A DNA stretch of 64,000 bases, from the NCBI RefSeq assembly GCF_030409235.1, contig NZ_JAUFPO010000004.1, positions 62,001 to 126,000 of the forward strand, in the 5' to 3' direction. Below, in pieces: positions 1 through 8,411 of the stretch. Position 1 is the first letter of the stretch; each line of letters starts with the position of its first letter. Under the pieces are notes generated by a model. The model made no database searches and had not been told where the DNA came from. It saw only the letters and a list, made by a program, of their open reading frames with translations. This stretch comes from Halomonas almeriensis. Its GTDB lineage: Bacteria > Pseudomonadota > Gammaproteobacteria > Pseudomonadales > Halomonadaceae. The position numbers were made by a program, and so were the translations under genes.

Positions 1-1053
1 CAGGCCAAGGCGCACGCTTCGGAAGCTTTCCCCTTCATCACACATCAGGGCAACGCTGTCGCTGACCTGCAGGCCGGCTTCGGCAAAGGTGTCCACAAGC
101 CTCGGTTGATCCGCGTAGCTGACCACCACGGTGGGGGCCTGGTATTCCCGTGCCGCAATACTCTTGAACCCATGCTCTGCCAGAATGTCATGGGCCTGGG
201 TGCCCAGGGCGATCTGCTTCTCGCGAAGTTCGTCGACCCCATGGGCCTCGATTTCGCGCATGTTATCGCGCAGTTGTCGCAAGCCGTCGGTTGGCAGTGT
301 CGCAGCCTCGTTGTGGGGCTCATCCGACTCGAAGCCTTCCATGATCGACAGCCACCTGCCCAGGTCACAGGCATAGCTGGTGCTGCGGGTCTCGTCGATG
401 ATCTCGCGGGCTAGCCGGGACAGCATGACCATGCCGCAGCAGGGCGTGCTGCTCCAGCCTCCCTGGGGGCTGGCAATCAGTACATCGACGCCGATCTCCA
501 GCATGTCGACCCAGGCGGCCCCGGAGGCCGTGCTGTCCAGAATGAACAGGCCATTTTCCTGGTGTATCGCTTCGGCAATCTGTCTCATGTACTCGTCGGG
601 CAGCATCAGGCCCGAGGAGCTGTCGACATGCGGAGCGAAGACGATATCCGGCTGCTGGTCACGGATGGTCTCGACGATATCCTCGATCGCGGGCAGTACA
701 AAAGCTCCCTTCGGGTCGCTTTCATCCTGACGCGCTGCCTTGCGAACATTGCGCTCGGCCGGGATGCGCCCTTGATCCAGCATCTGGCTCCATCGGTAGC
801 TAGCATCCCCCGTGCGAACGACCAGACAGCGACGCTCGGTGCCGAACTGTCGTGCCACGGCTTCCATGCTGAATATTTCGCTGCCTGGCACGATCGCGGC
901 GGATTGCGCCCTGTACACCCGCTTGAGGGTGGCGGAAATGTCCTTCATCACTTGCTTGAACGGGATCGAAAGGGGATTGAGCGCACGATCCGTGTGGACC
1001 ACCGAGTAGTCCAGCAGTCCATTCGGGCCGTCAGTGGGGGACGGGCTGGCCAT
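1..1053 (-). CDS. Class V aminotransferase-like protein, 3'-truncated by window edge
   Basis: The frame is open from ATG at 1053 to base 1 (351 codons), so the C-terminus lies outside the window. The start is preceded by an AGGGAG-type ribosome site. The layout is that of fold-type I class V aminotransferases (alanine/serine-glyoxylate group): a PLP-aspartate-like segment FILDSTASG near residue 173 is followed by IASPQGGWSSTPCCGMVML near residue 191. In relatives I recall, that second segment reads SAPQKGWS, with the lysine that forms the Schiff base. Here a glycine (GGA) stands in the lysine position, so catalysis by the usual mechanism is doubtful. The gene sits beside an IclR regulator and the xsc cluster, so a role with sulfonates or amino donors is a guess. 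It could also be a non-enzymatic or altered-specificity paralogue. Confidence 0.75.
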   Translation of the reverse strand, partial: MASPSPTDGPNGLLDYSVVHTDRALNPLSIPFKQVMKDISATLKRVYRAQSAAIVPGSEIFSMEAVARQFGTERRCLVVRTGDASYRWSQMLDQGRIPAERNVRKAARQDESDPKGAFVLPAIEDIVETIRDQQPDIVFAPHVDSSSGLMLPDEYMRQIAEAIHQENGLFILDSTASGAAWVDMLEIGVDVLIASPQGGWSSTPCCGMVMLSRLAREIIDETRSTSYACDLGRWLSIMEGFESDEPHNEAATLPTDGLRQLRDNMREIEAHGVDELREKQIALGTQAHDILAEHGFKSIAAREYQAPTVVVSYADQPRLVDTFAEAGLQVSDSVALMCDEGESFRSVRLGL

Positions 1054-1159
1054 TGAAATCTCCCTGGGTTGGTAAGGGCTTGGTGCATGGCTCCGAGGAT
1101 ATGCCGAATTCTTCTTTCGGGCCAGAGGTTCGCCTTCCCAAGCCGACGCGAGCGGCCGT

Positions 1160-2002
1160 TCAGCGGTTCACTCTGGAGGGGTTGCCGTCCACCACCCCCT
1201 GTTCCGGGGTCACCGACAAAGCCTCCTGGTTGATGTTGGCGATGGCCTCGGCGGCGCGTCTCAGCGCGGGCAGACACGAGAGTGCCTTGTCGCGGCTCAT
1301 GCGCATGACCGGCGCCTGGATGGCCAGTCCCGTGTTCGAGGGCCCATCCCGGTTGGGTACCAGTACGGCGATGCATAACAGGCCGGCAAGAAATTCCTCG
1401 TCGTCGAAGGCATATTCCTCGCGGCGCACAATATCGATTTCGGCTTCCAGTGCTTCGGGGTCGGTCAGGGTATTGGCGGTAAAGGCATTCAAGGGCACCT
1501 GATTCAGCAGTCGGCGGCGCTGGGCAGGGGCCAGCTGAGCCAGAAACAATTTGCCACTGGCGGAGCAGTGGACGGGCACCCGGGAGCCGGGATGCAGATA
1601 GAAGCGCAGCGGCGCCGAGGTTTCCACCCGGTCCAGGTACAGCACTTCGCCACCGGATAGCGCCGTGATATTGCAGCTCTCGCCGACTTCCTCGACAAGC
1701 TCGGCCAATATGGCATGGCGAGCCCCCTGGATTGTGTCATTGAGCAGAAGCGTCTCGGCCAAGCGTCGCAACCGGCCGCCCTTGCTGTAATGTCGGCCAT
1801 CGGCTTCGCGCTGCAGCATGCCTGAAGATTCGAGCTGCTGGAGCATGCGATGCAGAGTGGGCTTCGGCAGGCCGGTTTCGTCGACCATTCCTTGCAGGGT
1901 GAAAAACTGGTCTTTCCCCGCGATGACTTCCAATAGGGCTAGCAAGCGCTGTGCCGGCGTATCGCCCTCGAGGCGAGTCATATCGGTTCGATGAGTGGTC
2001 AT
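1160..2002 (-). CDS. IclR-family transcriptional regulator, probable taurine/sulfonate regulator
   Basis: A 280-residue protein of typical IclR size. The N-terminal winged helix-turn-helix covers about residues 15-80 (QRLLALLEVIAG, then GLPKPTLHRMLQQLESSGML). The effector domain follows from about residue 95, with the family pattern ETSAPLRFYLHPGSRVPVHCSASGKLFLA. It is divergent from xsc, and the shared 194-bp intergenic region holds a 37-bp dyad that recurs at 11606-11642 upstream of the taurine dehydrogenase side of the locus. I infer that this protein binds both. Classical taurine clusters use TauR (a MocR-type GntR) instead, so an IclR regulator here is a variant. A SD-like GGAGAG lies upstream of the ATG. 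Family assignment is certain; the effector is unknown. Confidence 0.9.
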   Translation of the reverse strand: MTTHRTDMTRLEGDTPAQRLLALLEVIAGKDQFFTLQGMVDETGLPKPTLHRMLQQLESSGMLQREADGRHYSKGGRLRRLAETLLLNDTIQGARHAILAELVEEVGESCNITALSGGEVLYLDRVETSAPLRFYLHPGSRVPVHCSASGKLFLAQLAPAQRRRLLNQVPLNAFTANTLTDPEALEAEIDIVRREEYAFDDEEFLAGLLCIAVLVPNRDGPSNTGLAIQAPVMRMSRDKALSCLPALRRAAEAIANINQEALSVTPEQGVVDGNPSRVNR

Positions 2003-2034
2003 GGTCAGCTCTCCTTTGATACCAAGGTACCTTG

Positions 2035-2071
2035 TTCCTATAAAGAGATCAATTTGTATCGTTTTATGGAA
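2035..2071. promoter_or_regulatory. Probable IclR operator upstream of xsc
   Basis: Arms TTCCTATAAA (2035-2044) and TTTTATGGAA (2062-2071) form an imperfect dyad spanning 37 bp. The same 37-bp layout, with an identical right arm and 27 of 37 bases matching, occurs at 11606-11642. The right arm ends 6 bp before a good -35 box, a position that suits an activator of xsc. Confidence 0.6.
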
Positions 2072-2077
2072 TATTTG

Positions 2078-2106
2078 TTGACGAGGTTCATCGGCGACGC
2101 TACTTT
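2078..2106 (+). promoter_or_regulatory. Predicted sigma-70 promoter of xsc
   Basis: TTGACG (2078-2083), a 17-bp spacer and TACTTT (2101-2106) fit a sigma-70 promoter reading toward xsc. A second partial dyad, GTTTCATATATCGGAAC at 2115-2131, covers the expected transcription start and could be a further regulator site. Confidence 0.5.
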
Positions 2107-2196
2107 GTTTAAAAGTTTCATATATCGGAACTTTTCATATCACTAACCGGTTTTCGGCTGGCTGGACCATCCAGAATGCTTCCGAGGAGGACTTTC

Positions 2197-4017
2197 ATGA
2201 GCGACCACGACACACAAGATACGCGCCAGGCGGTGAAAGGAAAGCAGAAGATGACGCCTTCGGAGGCCTTCGTCGAAACGCTGGTGGCCAATGGGGTGAC
2301 CGACATGTTCGGCATCATGGGCTCGGCGTTCATGGATGCCATGGATATCTTCGCGCCGGCCGGTATTCGACTGGTGCCGGTGGTTCACGAGCAGGGCGCG
2401 GCGCACATGGCGGACGGCTATGCGCGAGTTTCGGGACGTCATGGCCTGGTAATTGGCCAGAATGGACCTGGCATTTCCAACTGCGTGACCGGTATCGCGG
2501 CAGCCTATTGGGCGCATAGCCCGGTAGTGATCGTCACGCCGGAAGCGGGCACCACCGGCATTGGCCTGGGTGGTTTCCAGGAATGCCAGCAATTGCCCAT
2601 GTTCCAGGAATTCACCAAGTACCAGGGGCATGTGACCCATCCGTCACGCATGGCCGAGTATACTGGCCGTTGTTTCGACCGAGCGATGTCGGAGATGGGA
2701 CCGACCCAGCTCAATATTCCGCGCGACTATTTCTATGGCGAGATCGAGGCCGAGATTCCCGAGCCGTCGCGCCTCGATCGGGGCCCGGGTGGTACCCGCA
2801 CCCTCGACGAGGCGGCGGAGCTCCTGGCCAGTGCCAGATTCCCGGTGATCGTTTCCGGTGGCGGCGTGGTCATGGCCGACGGTGTCGAGGCCTGCCAGGC
2901 ACTGGCCGAGCGGCTGGGCGCGCCTGTGGTCAACAGCTATCAGCACAACGACTCCTTCCCGGCCAGTCATCCGCTATGGTGCGGCCCGCTGGGTTATCAG
3001 GGCTCCAAGGCCGGCATGAAGCTGATCGCCCAGGCCGATGTCGTGGTGGCGCTGGGTACCCGACTCGGGCCGTTCGGTACCCTGCCTCAGCACGGTCTGG
3101 ACTATTGGCCGAAGGACGCCAAGATCATTCAGATCGACGCCGACCACAAGATGCTCGGCCTGGTGAAAAAGATTGCCGTGGGTATCTGCGGCGATGCCAG
3201 GGACGCCGCCGTGGCGATCACCCAACGGCTGGGCAGCCGTGAACTGGCCTGCGATGCGACCAAGGCGCAGCGTGCCGAGCAGATCGCCAGCGAGAAAGAC
3301 GCCTGGGAGCGCGAGCTCGACGAGTGGGCGCACGAGAAGGATCCATTCAGTCTCGACTCCATCGACGAAGCTCAGAACGAGACCCCGTTCTCCGGCGGTG
3401 AGTACCTGCATCCGCGTCAGGTCCTGCGTGAGCTCGAGAAGGCCATGCCGGAAGACGTGATGGTCTCAACCGATATCGGCAACATCAATGCCGTGGCGCA
3501 CAGCTATCTGCGTTTCGAGAGGCCGCGCAGCTTCTTCGCGCCGATGAGTTTCGGCAACTGCGGCTACGCCTTCCCCACCATCATGGGCGCCAAGGTGGCG
3601 GCACCGGAGCGTCCGGCGATCGCTTACACTGGTGACGGTGCCTGGGGCATGAGTCTGATGGAGACGATGACAGCGGTGCGCCATGACATTCCGGTGACCG
3701 CGGTGGTGTTCCACAACCGCCAGTGGGGGGCGGAGAAGAAGAACCAGGTGGAGTTCTACAATCGTCGCTTCGTGGCCGGTGAGCTGGACAATCAGAGCTT
3801 CGCCGAGATTGGCCGGGCGATGGGTGCTGAAGGGATTACCGTAGATCGGCTCGAGGACGTGGGGCCGGCGCTCACCAAGGCGGTCGATATGCAGATGAAC
3901 GAAGGCAAGACCTGCATCATCGAGATCATGTGTACCCGCGAACTGGGCGACCCCTTCCGCCGAGACGCACTCAAGAAGCCGGTGCGGCTGCTGGAGAAGT
4001 ATCAGGACTACGTTTGA
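2197..4017 (+). CDS. xsc: Sulfoacetaldehyde acetyltransferase
   Basis: A ThDP-dependent enzyme that converts sulfoacetaldehyde plus phosphate to acetyl phosphate and sulfite, the desulfonation step of taurine catabolism. The chosen ATG gives 606 residues and has a GAGGAGG ribosome site 6 bp upstream; an in-frame ATG at 2176 lacks one. N-terminal PYR domain: EAFVETLVANGVTDMFGIMG with the activating glutamate in VVHEQGAAHMADGYAR. Central domain with VIVSGGG. C-terminal PP domain: the ThDP/Mg motif begins at GDGAWGMSLMET and continues to HNRQWGAEKKNQ, as in Xsc. Length matches the family (about 590-610). It is followed by pta and an exporter, the standard xsc-pta arrangement. Acetolactate synthase is less likely given the pta neighbour and the QWGAEKKNQ segment. 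Confidence 0.93.
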   Translation: MSDHDTQDTRQAVKGKQKMTPSEAFVETLVANGVTDMFGIMGSAFMDAMDIFAPAGIRLVPVVHEQGAAHMADGYARVSGRHGLVIGQNGPGISNCVTGIAAAYWAHSPVVIVTPEAGTTGIGLGGFQECQQLPMFQEFTKYQGHVTHPSRMAEYTGRCFDRAMSEMGPTQLNIPRDYFYGEIEAEIPEPSRLDRGPGGTRTLDEAAELLASARFPVIVSGGGVVMADGVEACQALAERLGAPVVNSYQHNDSFPASHPLWCGPLGYQGSKAGMKLIAQADVVVALGTRLGPFGTLPQHGLDYWPKDAKIIQIDADHKMLGLVKKIAVGICGDARDAAVAITQRLGSRELACDATKAQRAEQIASEKDAWERELDEWAHEKDPFSLDSIDEAQNETPFSGGEYLHPRQVLRELEKAMPEDVMVSTDIGNINAVAHSYLRFERPRSFFAPMSFGNCGYAFPTIMGAKVAAPERPAIAYTGDGAWGMSLMETMTAVRHDIPVTAVVFHNRQWGAEKKNQVEFYNRRFVAGELDNQSFAEIGRAMGAEGITVDRLEDVGPALTKAVDMQMNEGKTCIIEIMCTRELGDPFRRDALKKPVRLLEKYQDYV

Positions 4018-4202
4018 GCAACGGCTGATTGCTTGCTGCGCTCGACGACCCACAGGGATGTGGGAAGTGCGTTGGTGCGTAGGGAACGAACCTAGCGATC
4101 TTGGCCGCTGACGATGCTGGTACGCCAGCCCGGTCGTATCCTCATTGAGTCGCCAGCCGACACCAGAAACGGCGCTCCGGCGGCAGAGACGGGAGAGCAT
4201 AC

Positions 4203-5219
4203 ATGAAAGCCTTGAATCGGATTCTCGACCGAGCGCGTCGCGACCCGCGCCGCATTGTGCTCTGCGAGGGGCTGGACGATCGTGTCCTGCAGGCTGCCGT
4301 CAAGGCGACCGAGGAGGGGGTCGCCAGGATTCTCCTGGTGGGAAATGCCACTGCCATGACCGAAAAGGCGAGGGAACTGGGCATCAGCCTGGCGGCTGTA
4401 GAGCTGATCGACCCGGCCGATTCGCCGCTCAAGGCGAGCCTGGCCGAGGCACTGTTCTCGTTGCGCGAGAAGAAGGGGATGATCCGGGAGCAGGCCGAGG
4501 TGGCGGTGTGCGAACCGCTTTGTTTCGCCAATATGCTGGTGCGAGAGGGCCATGCCGAGGGCAGCGTGGCAGGGGCGGTGAACACGACTGCCGATGTGGT
4601 ACGCACGGCCATTCAACTGCTCGGCCTGGCGCCCGGTTGCCAACTAGTGTCGAGCTTCTTCCTGATGATGCTGTGTCAGCCATTCCATAGCCTCAAAGGC
4701 GGTCTGATCTTCTCCGATTGCGGCCTGGTCATCGATCCGGATGCCGAGCAGCTCTCGCAGATTGCCATGGCGGCGGCGGAAAGCGCCCGGGTCCTGTTGG
4801 GCGAGGAGCCGCAGGTCGCGATGCTGTCATTTTCCACCAGTGGCAGTGCCAAGCATGCATCGGTCGACAAGGTGGTCGAGGCGGCACGCCAGGTCAAGGC
4901 GCGGCATCCCGAGCTGGCCATCGATGAAGACGTGCAGCTCGATGCGGCCATCGTCGCCGAGATTGCCGAGCGCAAGCTTCCCGAGTCCCGGGTCAAGGGC
5001 CATGCCAATGTCCTGGTCTTCCCCGATCTCGAGGCCGGCAACATTGGTTATAAACTGGCCGAGCGTATCGGTGGCGCTATGGCCATCGGGCCCTTGCTGC
5101 AGGGACTGGCCAGACCGGCCAACGATCTGTCGCGGGGCTGTAGCGTCGACGATATCGTCAATGTGATTGCCGTGACCGCCGTTCAGGCACAGAACGCCTC
5201 TTTACGCCGAGCGTCGTGA
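4203..5219 (+). CDS. pta: Phosphate acetyltransferase (short form)
   Basis: Transfers the acetyl group of acetyl phosphate to CoA, so it takes the product of Xsc into central metabolism. At 338 residues it has only the catalytic PTA_PTB domain, without the DRTGG/regulatory N-terminus of long Pta. Visible family features are the start [57 protein letters not shown] and [19 protein letters not shown]. The ATG has a GGAG sequence upstream. It lies 185 bp downstream of xsc; that gap shows no gene. Short Pta enzymes with xsc are characteristic of taurine and isethionate dissimilation loci. Confidence 0.93.
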   Translation: MKALNRILDRARRDPRRIVLCEGLDDRVLQAAVKATEEGVARILLVGNATAMTEKARELGISLAAVELIDPADSPLKASLAEALFSLREKKGMIREQAEVAVCEPLCFANMLVREGHAEGSVAGAVNTTADVVRTAIQLLGLAPGCQLVSSFFLMMLCQPFHSLKGGLIFSDCGLVIDPDAEQLSQIAMAAAESARVLLGEEPQVAMLSFSTSGSAKHASVDKVVEAARQVKARHPELAIDEDVQLDAAIVAEIAERKLPESRVKGHANVLVFPDLEAGNIGYKLAERIGGAMAIGPLLQGLARPANDLSRGCSVDDIVNVIAVTAVQAQNASLRRAS

Positions 5220-5241
5220 TCTTCATCCGAAGGAACGGCGC

Positions 5242-6028
5242 ATGATCCCCTTGACCGCAGGGCTTGAGCCCGGAGTGCTGTTGGCCACGCTGGCGATCAT
5301 GGCGGTGGCCGGCTACTTGCATACGGTGTCGGGGTTCGGCCTGGGCATGATCGTGATGGGCGCCGCCGGCGGGCTCGGGATCGCCTCGGTCCCGGTGCTG
5401 GCGGCGGTGGTCAGTCTGGTGACTCTGGTCAACAGTGCCGTGGCGTTGCCCGGAGGGTGGCGGCGCCTGGACAAGCGTCGGGTGGCGGCGCTGGCGGTGG
5501 GGGGCATTCCCTTCATCGGGCTGGGAGTCTGGGCGCTGTCGTGGTTGAACGCCACCTTTGCCGGCGTGCTCACCCTGCTGCTTGGTACCATGGTGCTCTA
5601 CGGCGGGATCAGCATCGGCCTGCGCCCTCATCCCCGCGAACGGGTCTCGGCGGCTTGGACCTTCACCCTGAGCGGCGCCTTGACGGGATTGTGCGGCGGG
5701 CTCTTCGGTGTGCCGGGCCCCCCCCGTCATCTATCACTGCTATCGCCAGCCCCTGCCCCTGGAAACCATCAGGCTGCTGCTGATCCTGTGCTTCGCCATC
5801 ACGTCCGGCGTTCGTACCCTGTTCGTCGCTATCCAGGGTGGCTTGACGATGGACGTGTGGCGCCTGGCGTTCTGGGCGGCGCCGGTCGTGGGGCTGGCCA
5901 CCTGGCTGGGCCGACGCTACCCACCGCCATGTTCGGCGAACACCATGCGCCAGGTTGCCATGCTGGCCCTGATCGGCCTGGGGGTGGCCATTGTGATAAA
6001 GAGTGTCGTCTCATTGGCAGCGAGTTAA
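5242..6028 (+). pseudogene. TauE/SafE-family sulfite exporter, frameshifted at a C8 tract
   Basis: A polytopic membrane protein of the TauE/SafE (DUF81) family, expected to export the sulfite released by Xsc. It starts 22 bp after pta. The first frame reads MIPLTAGLEPGVLLATLAIM through GLCGGLFGVPGPP and then goes out of frame at the run of eight C (5718-5725). The second frame continues correctly as VIYHCYRQPLPLETIRLLLIL to the stop at 6028, giving a protein of about 261 residues if one C is removed. Nothing else in the gene is damaged. This could be a sequencing error, a recent mutation or a phase-variable tract. If the gene is inactive, sulfite would need another exit route; a YeiH-type exporter is encoded at 28.7 kb. 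Confidence 0.8.
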
Positions 6029-6207
6029 GGGGTTTTCCTTAGCCGCCACTCACCGTCCTTGATCGACAGGAAGGCGGCGATTGCTGCGGTGGCGATGACG
6101 TGGGTGGTGGCGTTGTCCGGGTCGTGGACGTCGAGGCCGCCGTGTACCACCGAGATCTGCGGCCGGTCGCATTGGGGAAGAGCATTCGGCTTGTCTTGCG
6201 CGAGCAA
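6025..6207 (-). pseudogene. Truncated 3' end of a Lin0512-family gene
   Basis: A 60-codon open frame whose C-terminal part (from ISVVHGGLDVHD to SIKDGEWRL) is identical in DNA to the 3' end of the intact gene at 8031-8411 over 111 bp. The residues before that (LPQCDRPQ) resemble but differ from the intact copy (LPRGRAEV), so the fragment seems to come from a second allele, not from simple duplication. It overlaps the end of the exporter gene by 4 bp. I read it as the remnant left when the island at about 6.15-8.05 kb was acquired. Confidence 0.75.
6040..6150. repeat. Direct repeat, left copy (111 bp)
   Basis: Identical over 111 bp to 8055-8165. Both copies correspond to the 3' end of a Lin0512 gene and bound an AT-richer segment of about 1.9 kb. 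The perfect identity implies a recent event or gene conversion. Confidence 0.95.
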
Positions 6208-6406
6208 GAGTGCGCATTGAGATAAAGTCTTCGCTAGCTGCTTGTGGAGGAGATGGCTTTCGCCAACGAGCGCGTTGAGATATGATCGTATCTTATTCTC
6301 GATAAACGTTGAGTCGAAGAAGATATCCCAAATTGGAGTTTGGTGTGGGGTCCCGGATGATCAGATTGCGAGAGAAGTGGTCGCTGGCTTCTGTAATAAA
6401 TATCTA

Positions 6407-7660
6407 ATGGCTTTTTCTATGACTCATGCCATGGACGAGAAGAAAGGAGGTTGGCTCCTTCATTTAGGTGGAAAAAGCTGGGTTGGCAGTGCCGTCGTAG
6501 GGGGTAGTGCACTGCTGGGTTTGATGATCGCCTTTTATCAGCCTGAGATAAGCGGGGCTTTTCCATTTCCTCTTTTGGAGGGAGATACGAGTTTCTCTGA
6601 TGAGATTGTTTGGAGTGCCATCGCCTTTTGGGGATTGTTTTTTGGAGTGGCTTTTCTGGCGTGGGTTAAAGAGATGGCCAGAGATAAGAAAGCCCATGAC
6701 CTTCAGGATGAATTAAACCAGAATATTGCGCAAGTGGCTGATATAGCACTGACGATGCCGCCAAAGGAGTATCTTCAGTGGTACGCAAGGCTTTTCAATG
6801 AGGCGGAAGCCGAGGTCGAAAATGCGCACTATGGGATTTCCTGGGCTTTAGAGTATGACAAAGAGGAAATGGCGTCTTGGCGTGCATATACAGATCAGGC
6901 GATACGTCTCGTGCTCGATTCTATCTTGAACTTGGCCATTGAGTTTGACTCTCCGCATGACCATGATCGTCCGAATTATTCTGTAGGAATATCGTGGATT
7001 ATACCAAAGAAGGATCTCCCCGAGCCTGATTACCCCGAGGTCTGGCGTCTAGCGTCACCGTTGACACGCCATGCAACGCAGGATGCTTTCATAGCGAGCA
7101 GTGACCTTTTGATGGTGCACGATGTCAACCTAACAACGACACCGTACACTGATGCACAGCCAGATGCTGAGAGTATGCCAGCTGTTGTCATGGGGTGGGA
7201 AGATACTGAACAGATTTCGGCCCATGTGAATCTTCCTGGGCCACCGTTGGCCTTCGACGAACCCAAATATTGCTGGGTGGAGGACTCGTTTCTTGAACCG
7301 GAAAAACTCGCTGAGTACGGTGACAGTGCACAACAGAGGGTTTTAGAGTATTTTAAGGCCCACCCTGCTCAGCGTAGCTGTCTGTCGATGCGGATCAGCG
7401 GGATGACCCCTACCGTCGAAGACCCAACGCCACTGGCCATACTGACCCTGTGCAGGGAGACACCCAACATCATGGGAGAGCGGAAACGCGCCACGATGTT
7501 CTATCATCAGATAACTCCCTTCTTGAGTCTGCTTTTTCGGCTTTGCTGGCTGAGGCTACAGATCGACGTGCATGACGGGCGGGTCATTAGGCTGTACACT
7601 GAACTCCACGAGCCCCCTAAAGCGGAGGAGCAGAGTGATGAATGCGAACAACAAGAGTAA
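6407..7660 (+). CDS. Unrecognised two-TM protein with C-terminal GAF-like region
   Basis: I do not recognise this protein. From the chosen ATG it has 417 residues. The frame is open back to a TTG at 6242, and no start has a convincing ribosome site. Two membrane segments lie near the N-terminus (WVGSAVVGGSALLGLMIAFY and AIAFWGLFFGVAFLAW), with a charged helical linker after them (EMARDKKAHDLQDELNQN). The remainder is soluble. The pattern YSVGISWII, then about 130 residues later CLSMRISG, PLAILTLCRE and a long terminal helix, suggests a GAF-like sensor fold; this is inference. Base composition is clearly AT-richer than its neighbours, and the gene lies inside the repeat-bounded island, so it was probably transferred. 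Membrane-plus-sensor layouts occur in some defence effectors, but nothing here proves that role. Confidence 0.7.
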   Translation: MAFSMTHAMDEKKGGWLLHLGGKSWVGSAVVGGSALLGLMIAFYQPEISGAFPFPLLEGDTSFSDEIVWSAIAFWGLFFGVAFLAWVKEMARDKKAHDLQDELNQNIAQVADIALTMPPKEYLQWYARLFNEAEAEVENAHYGISWALEYDKEEMASWRAYTDQAIRLVLDSILNLAIEFDSPHDHDRPNYSVGISWIIPKKDLPEPDYPEVWRLASPLTRHATQDAFIASSDLLMVHDVNLTTTPYTDAQPDAESMPAVVMGWEDTEQISAHVNLPGPPLAFDEPKYCWVEDSFLEPEKLAEYGDSAQQRVLEYFKAHPAQRSCLSMRISGMTPTVEDPTPLAILTLCRETPNIMGERKRATMFYHQITPFLSLLFRLCWLRLQIDVHDGRVIRLYTELHEPPKAEEQSDECEQQE

Positions 7661-7844
7661 GCCTCGAGTGCACATGACGGCCCGGGCACGCGGACAGGCT
7701 GAGGCCCGCGGATATTGTGTTGTCAGTTCTGCGGACGTTAAAGGGCAGGCGATCAATGGGGCTGAACGGCAGAAAGTCCATCAGAAGCGCCACAGGAATG
7801 CCTTGGAGACGGTGCGGCTCCATCGTGAAGAGCTCTCCATCTGA
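7638..7844 (+). CDS. Small basic protein of the island (68 aa)
   Basis: I do not recognise it. The ATG has a strong GGAGGAG ribosome site 7 bp upstream and overlaps the 3' end of the preceding gene by 23 bp, so the two are probably co-translated. The product begins MNANNKSKPRVHMTARARG and is rich in Lys, Arg and His throughout, with no membrane segment or cysteine motif. It could be a nucleic-acid-binding or regulatory partner of the two-TM protein. Confidence 0.55.
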   Translation: MNANNKSKPRVHMTARARGQAEARGYCVVSSADVKGQAINGAERQKVHQKRHRNALETVRLHREELSI

Positions 7845-7911
7845 TCACCTATCCTATATTGGTCTTCTCTGGCAGGTGATGTGACCTCAGATCCAACGAT
7901 AGGTCCCCTCT

Positions 7912-7939
7912 GTTACATAGCCTGAAAAGGCTATGAAAC
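7912..7939. other. Stem-loop downstream of the island genes
   Basis: CATAGCCT and AGGCTATG enclose a GAAA loop (7916-7935). The stem extends outward by three more pairs past one A-A mismatch. No U-tract follows on the + strand. It may be a structured 3' end or a small RNA element. Confidence 0.5.
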
Positions 7940-7987
7940 GGGGGCTTACCTGTTGAAGAATCATCCTGGACTTGGAACCGCTGGAGC

Positions 7988-8014
7988 GCAGACCTCACTG
8001 CCGGTGAGGTCTGC
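7988..8014. terminator. Perfect 11-bp hairpin at the island's right edge
   Basis: GCAGACCTCAC and GTGAGGTCTGC enclose TGCCG. It lies between the convergent island genes (+) and the Lin0512 operon (-). The U-tract is weak (ATGTTTC), so it could be a bidirectional terminator or a protein-binding palindrome. Confidence 0.5.
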
Positions 8015-8030
8015 ATGTTTCGGGTGGGGG

Positions 8031-8411
8031 CTAATGCTCAACCGCCGGGGGGCATAGCCGCCACTCACCGTCCTTGATCGACAGGAAGGCGGCGATTGCT
8101 GCGGTGGCGATGACGTGGGTGGTGGCGTTGTCCGGGTCGTGGACGTCGAGGCCGCCGTGTACCACGCTCACCTCGGCGCGGCCGCGGGGCAGTTCGGCGG
8201 CTACCGCTTCGGCGCCGACCCGTTCGGGTTTCTGGACACCGATGGTCACCTGGACCCGCATCTCGCGATGGTCGTAGCCCAGCGATTTGAACAGCACGAT
8301 GGATGAGTGGTGCAGGGCGTCCTGCACGGCACGGCAGGCGGCCTTGGTGTAGTCCTCGCCGTAGAGGTCGTTGCCGCTGCCCATTTCCAGGATGAGGCGT
8401 CGCTCAGGCAT
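8031..8411 (-). CDS. Lin0512-family protein B
   Basis: 126 residues, beginning MPERRLILEMGSGNDLYGEDYTKAA. The pattern E-M-G-x-G-x-D-L-x-G-x-D-Y-T-K-A, then AVQDALHHSS, matches the uncharacterised Lin0512 family as I recall it. It is about half identical by eye to the adjacent protein A and starts 8 bp inside that gene's 3' end, so the two are translationally coupled and may form a hetero-oligomer. The final 111 bp are duplicated at 6040-6150. The last residues (CPPAVEH) differ from those of the truncated copy (RKTP), so the 3' end of one copy was altered by the insertion. Function is unknown. Confidence 0.8.
   Translation of the reverse strand: MPERRLILEMGSGNDLYGEDYTKAACRAVQDALHHSSIVLFKSLGYDHREMRVQVTIGVQKPERVGAEAVAAELPRGRAEVSVVHGGLDVHDPDNATTHVIATAAIAAFLSIKDGEWRLCPPAVEH

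Noticed and set aside
6150..8054. Prophage or integrative element
   Set aside because: No integrase, structural or replication gene is present. Only the repeat-bounded layout and composition suggest transfer.
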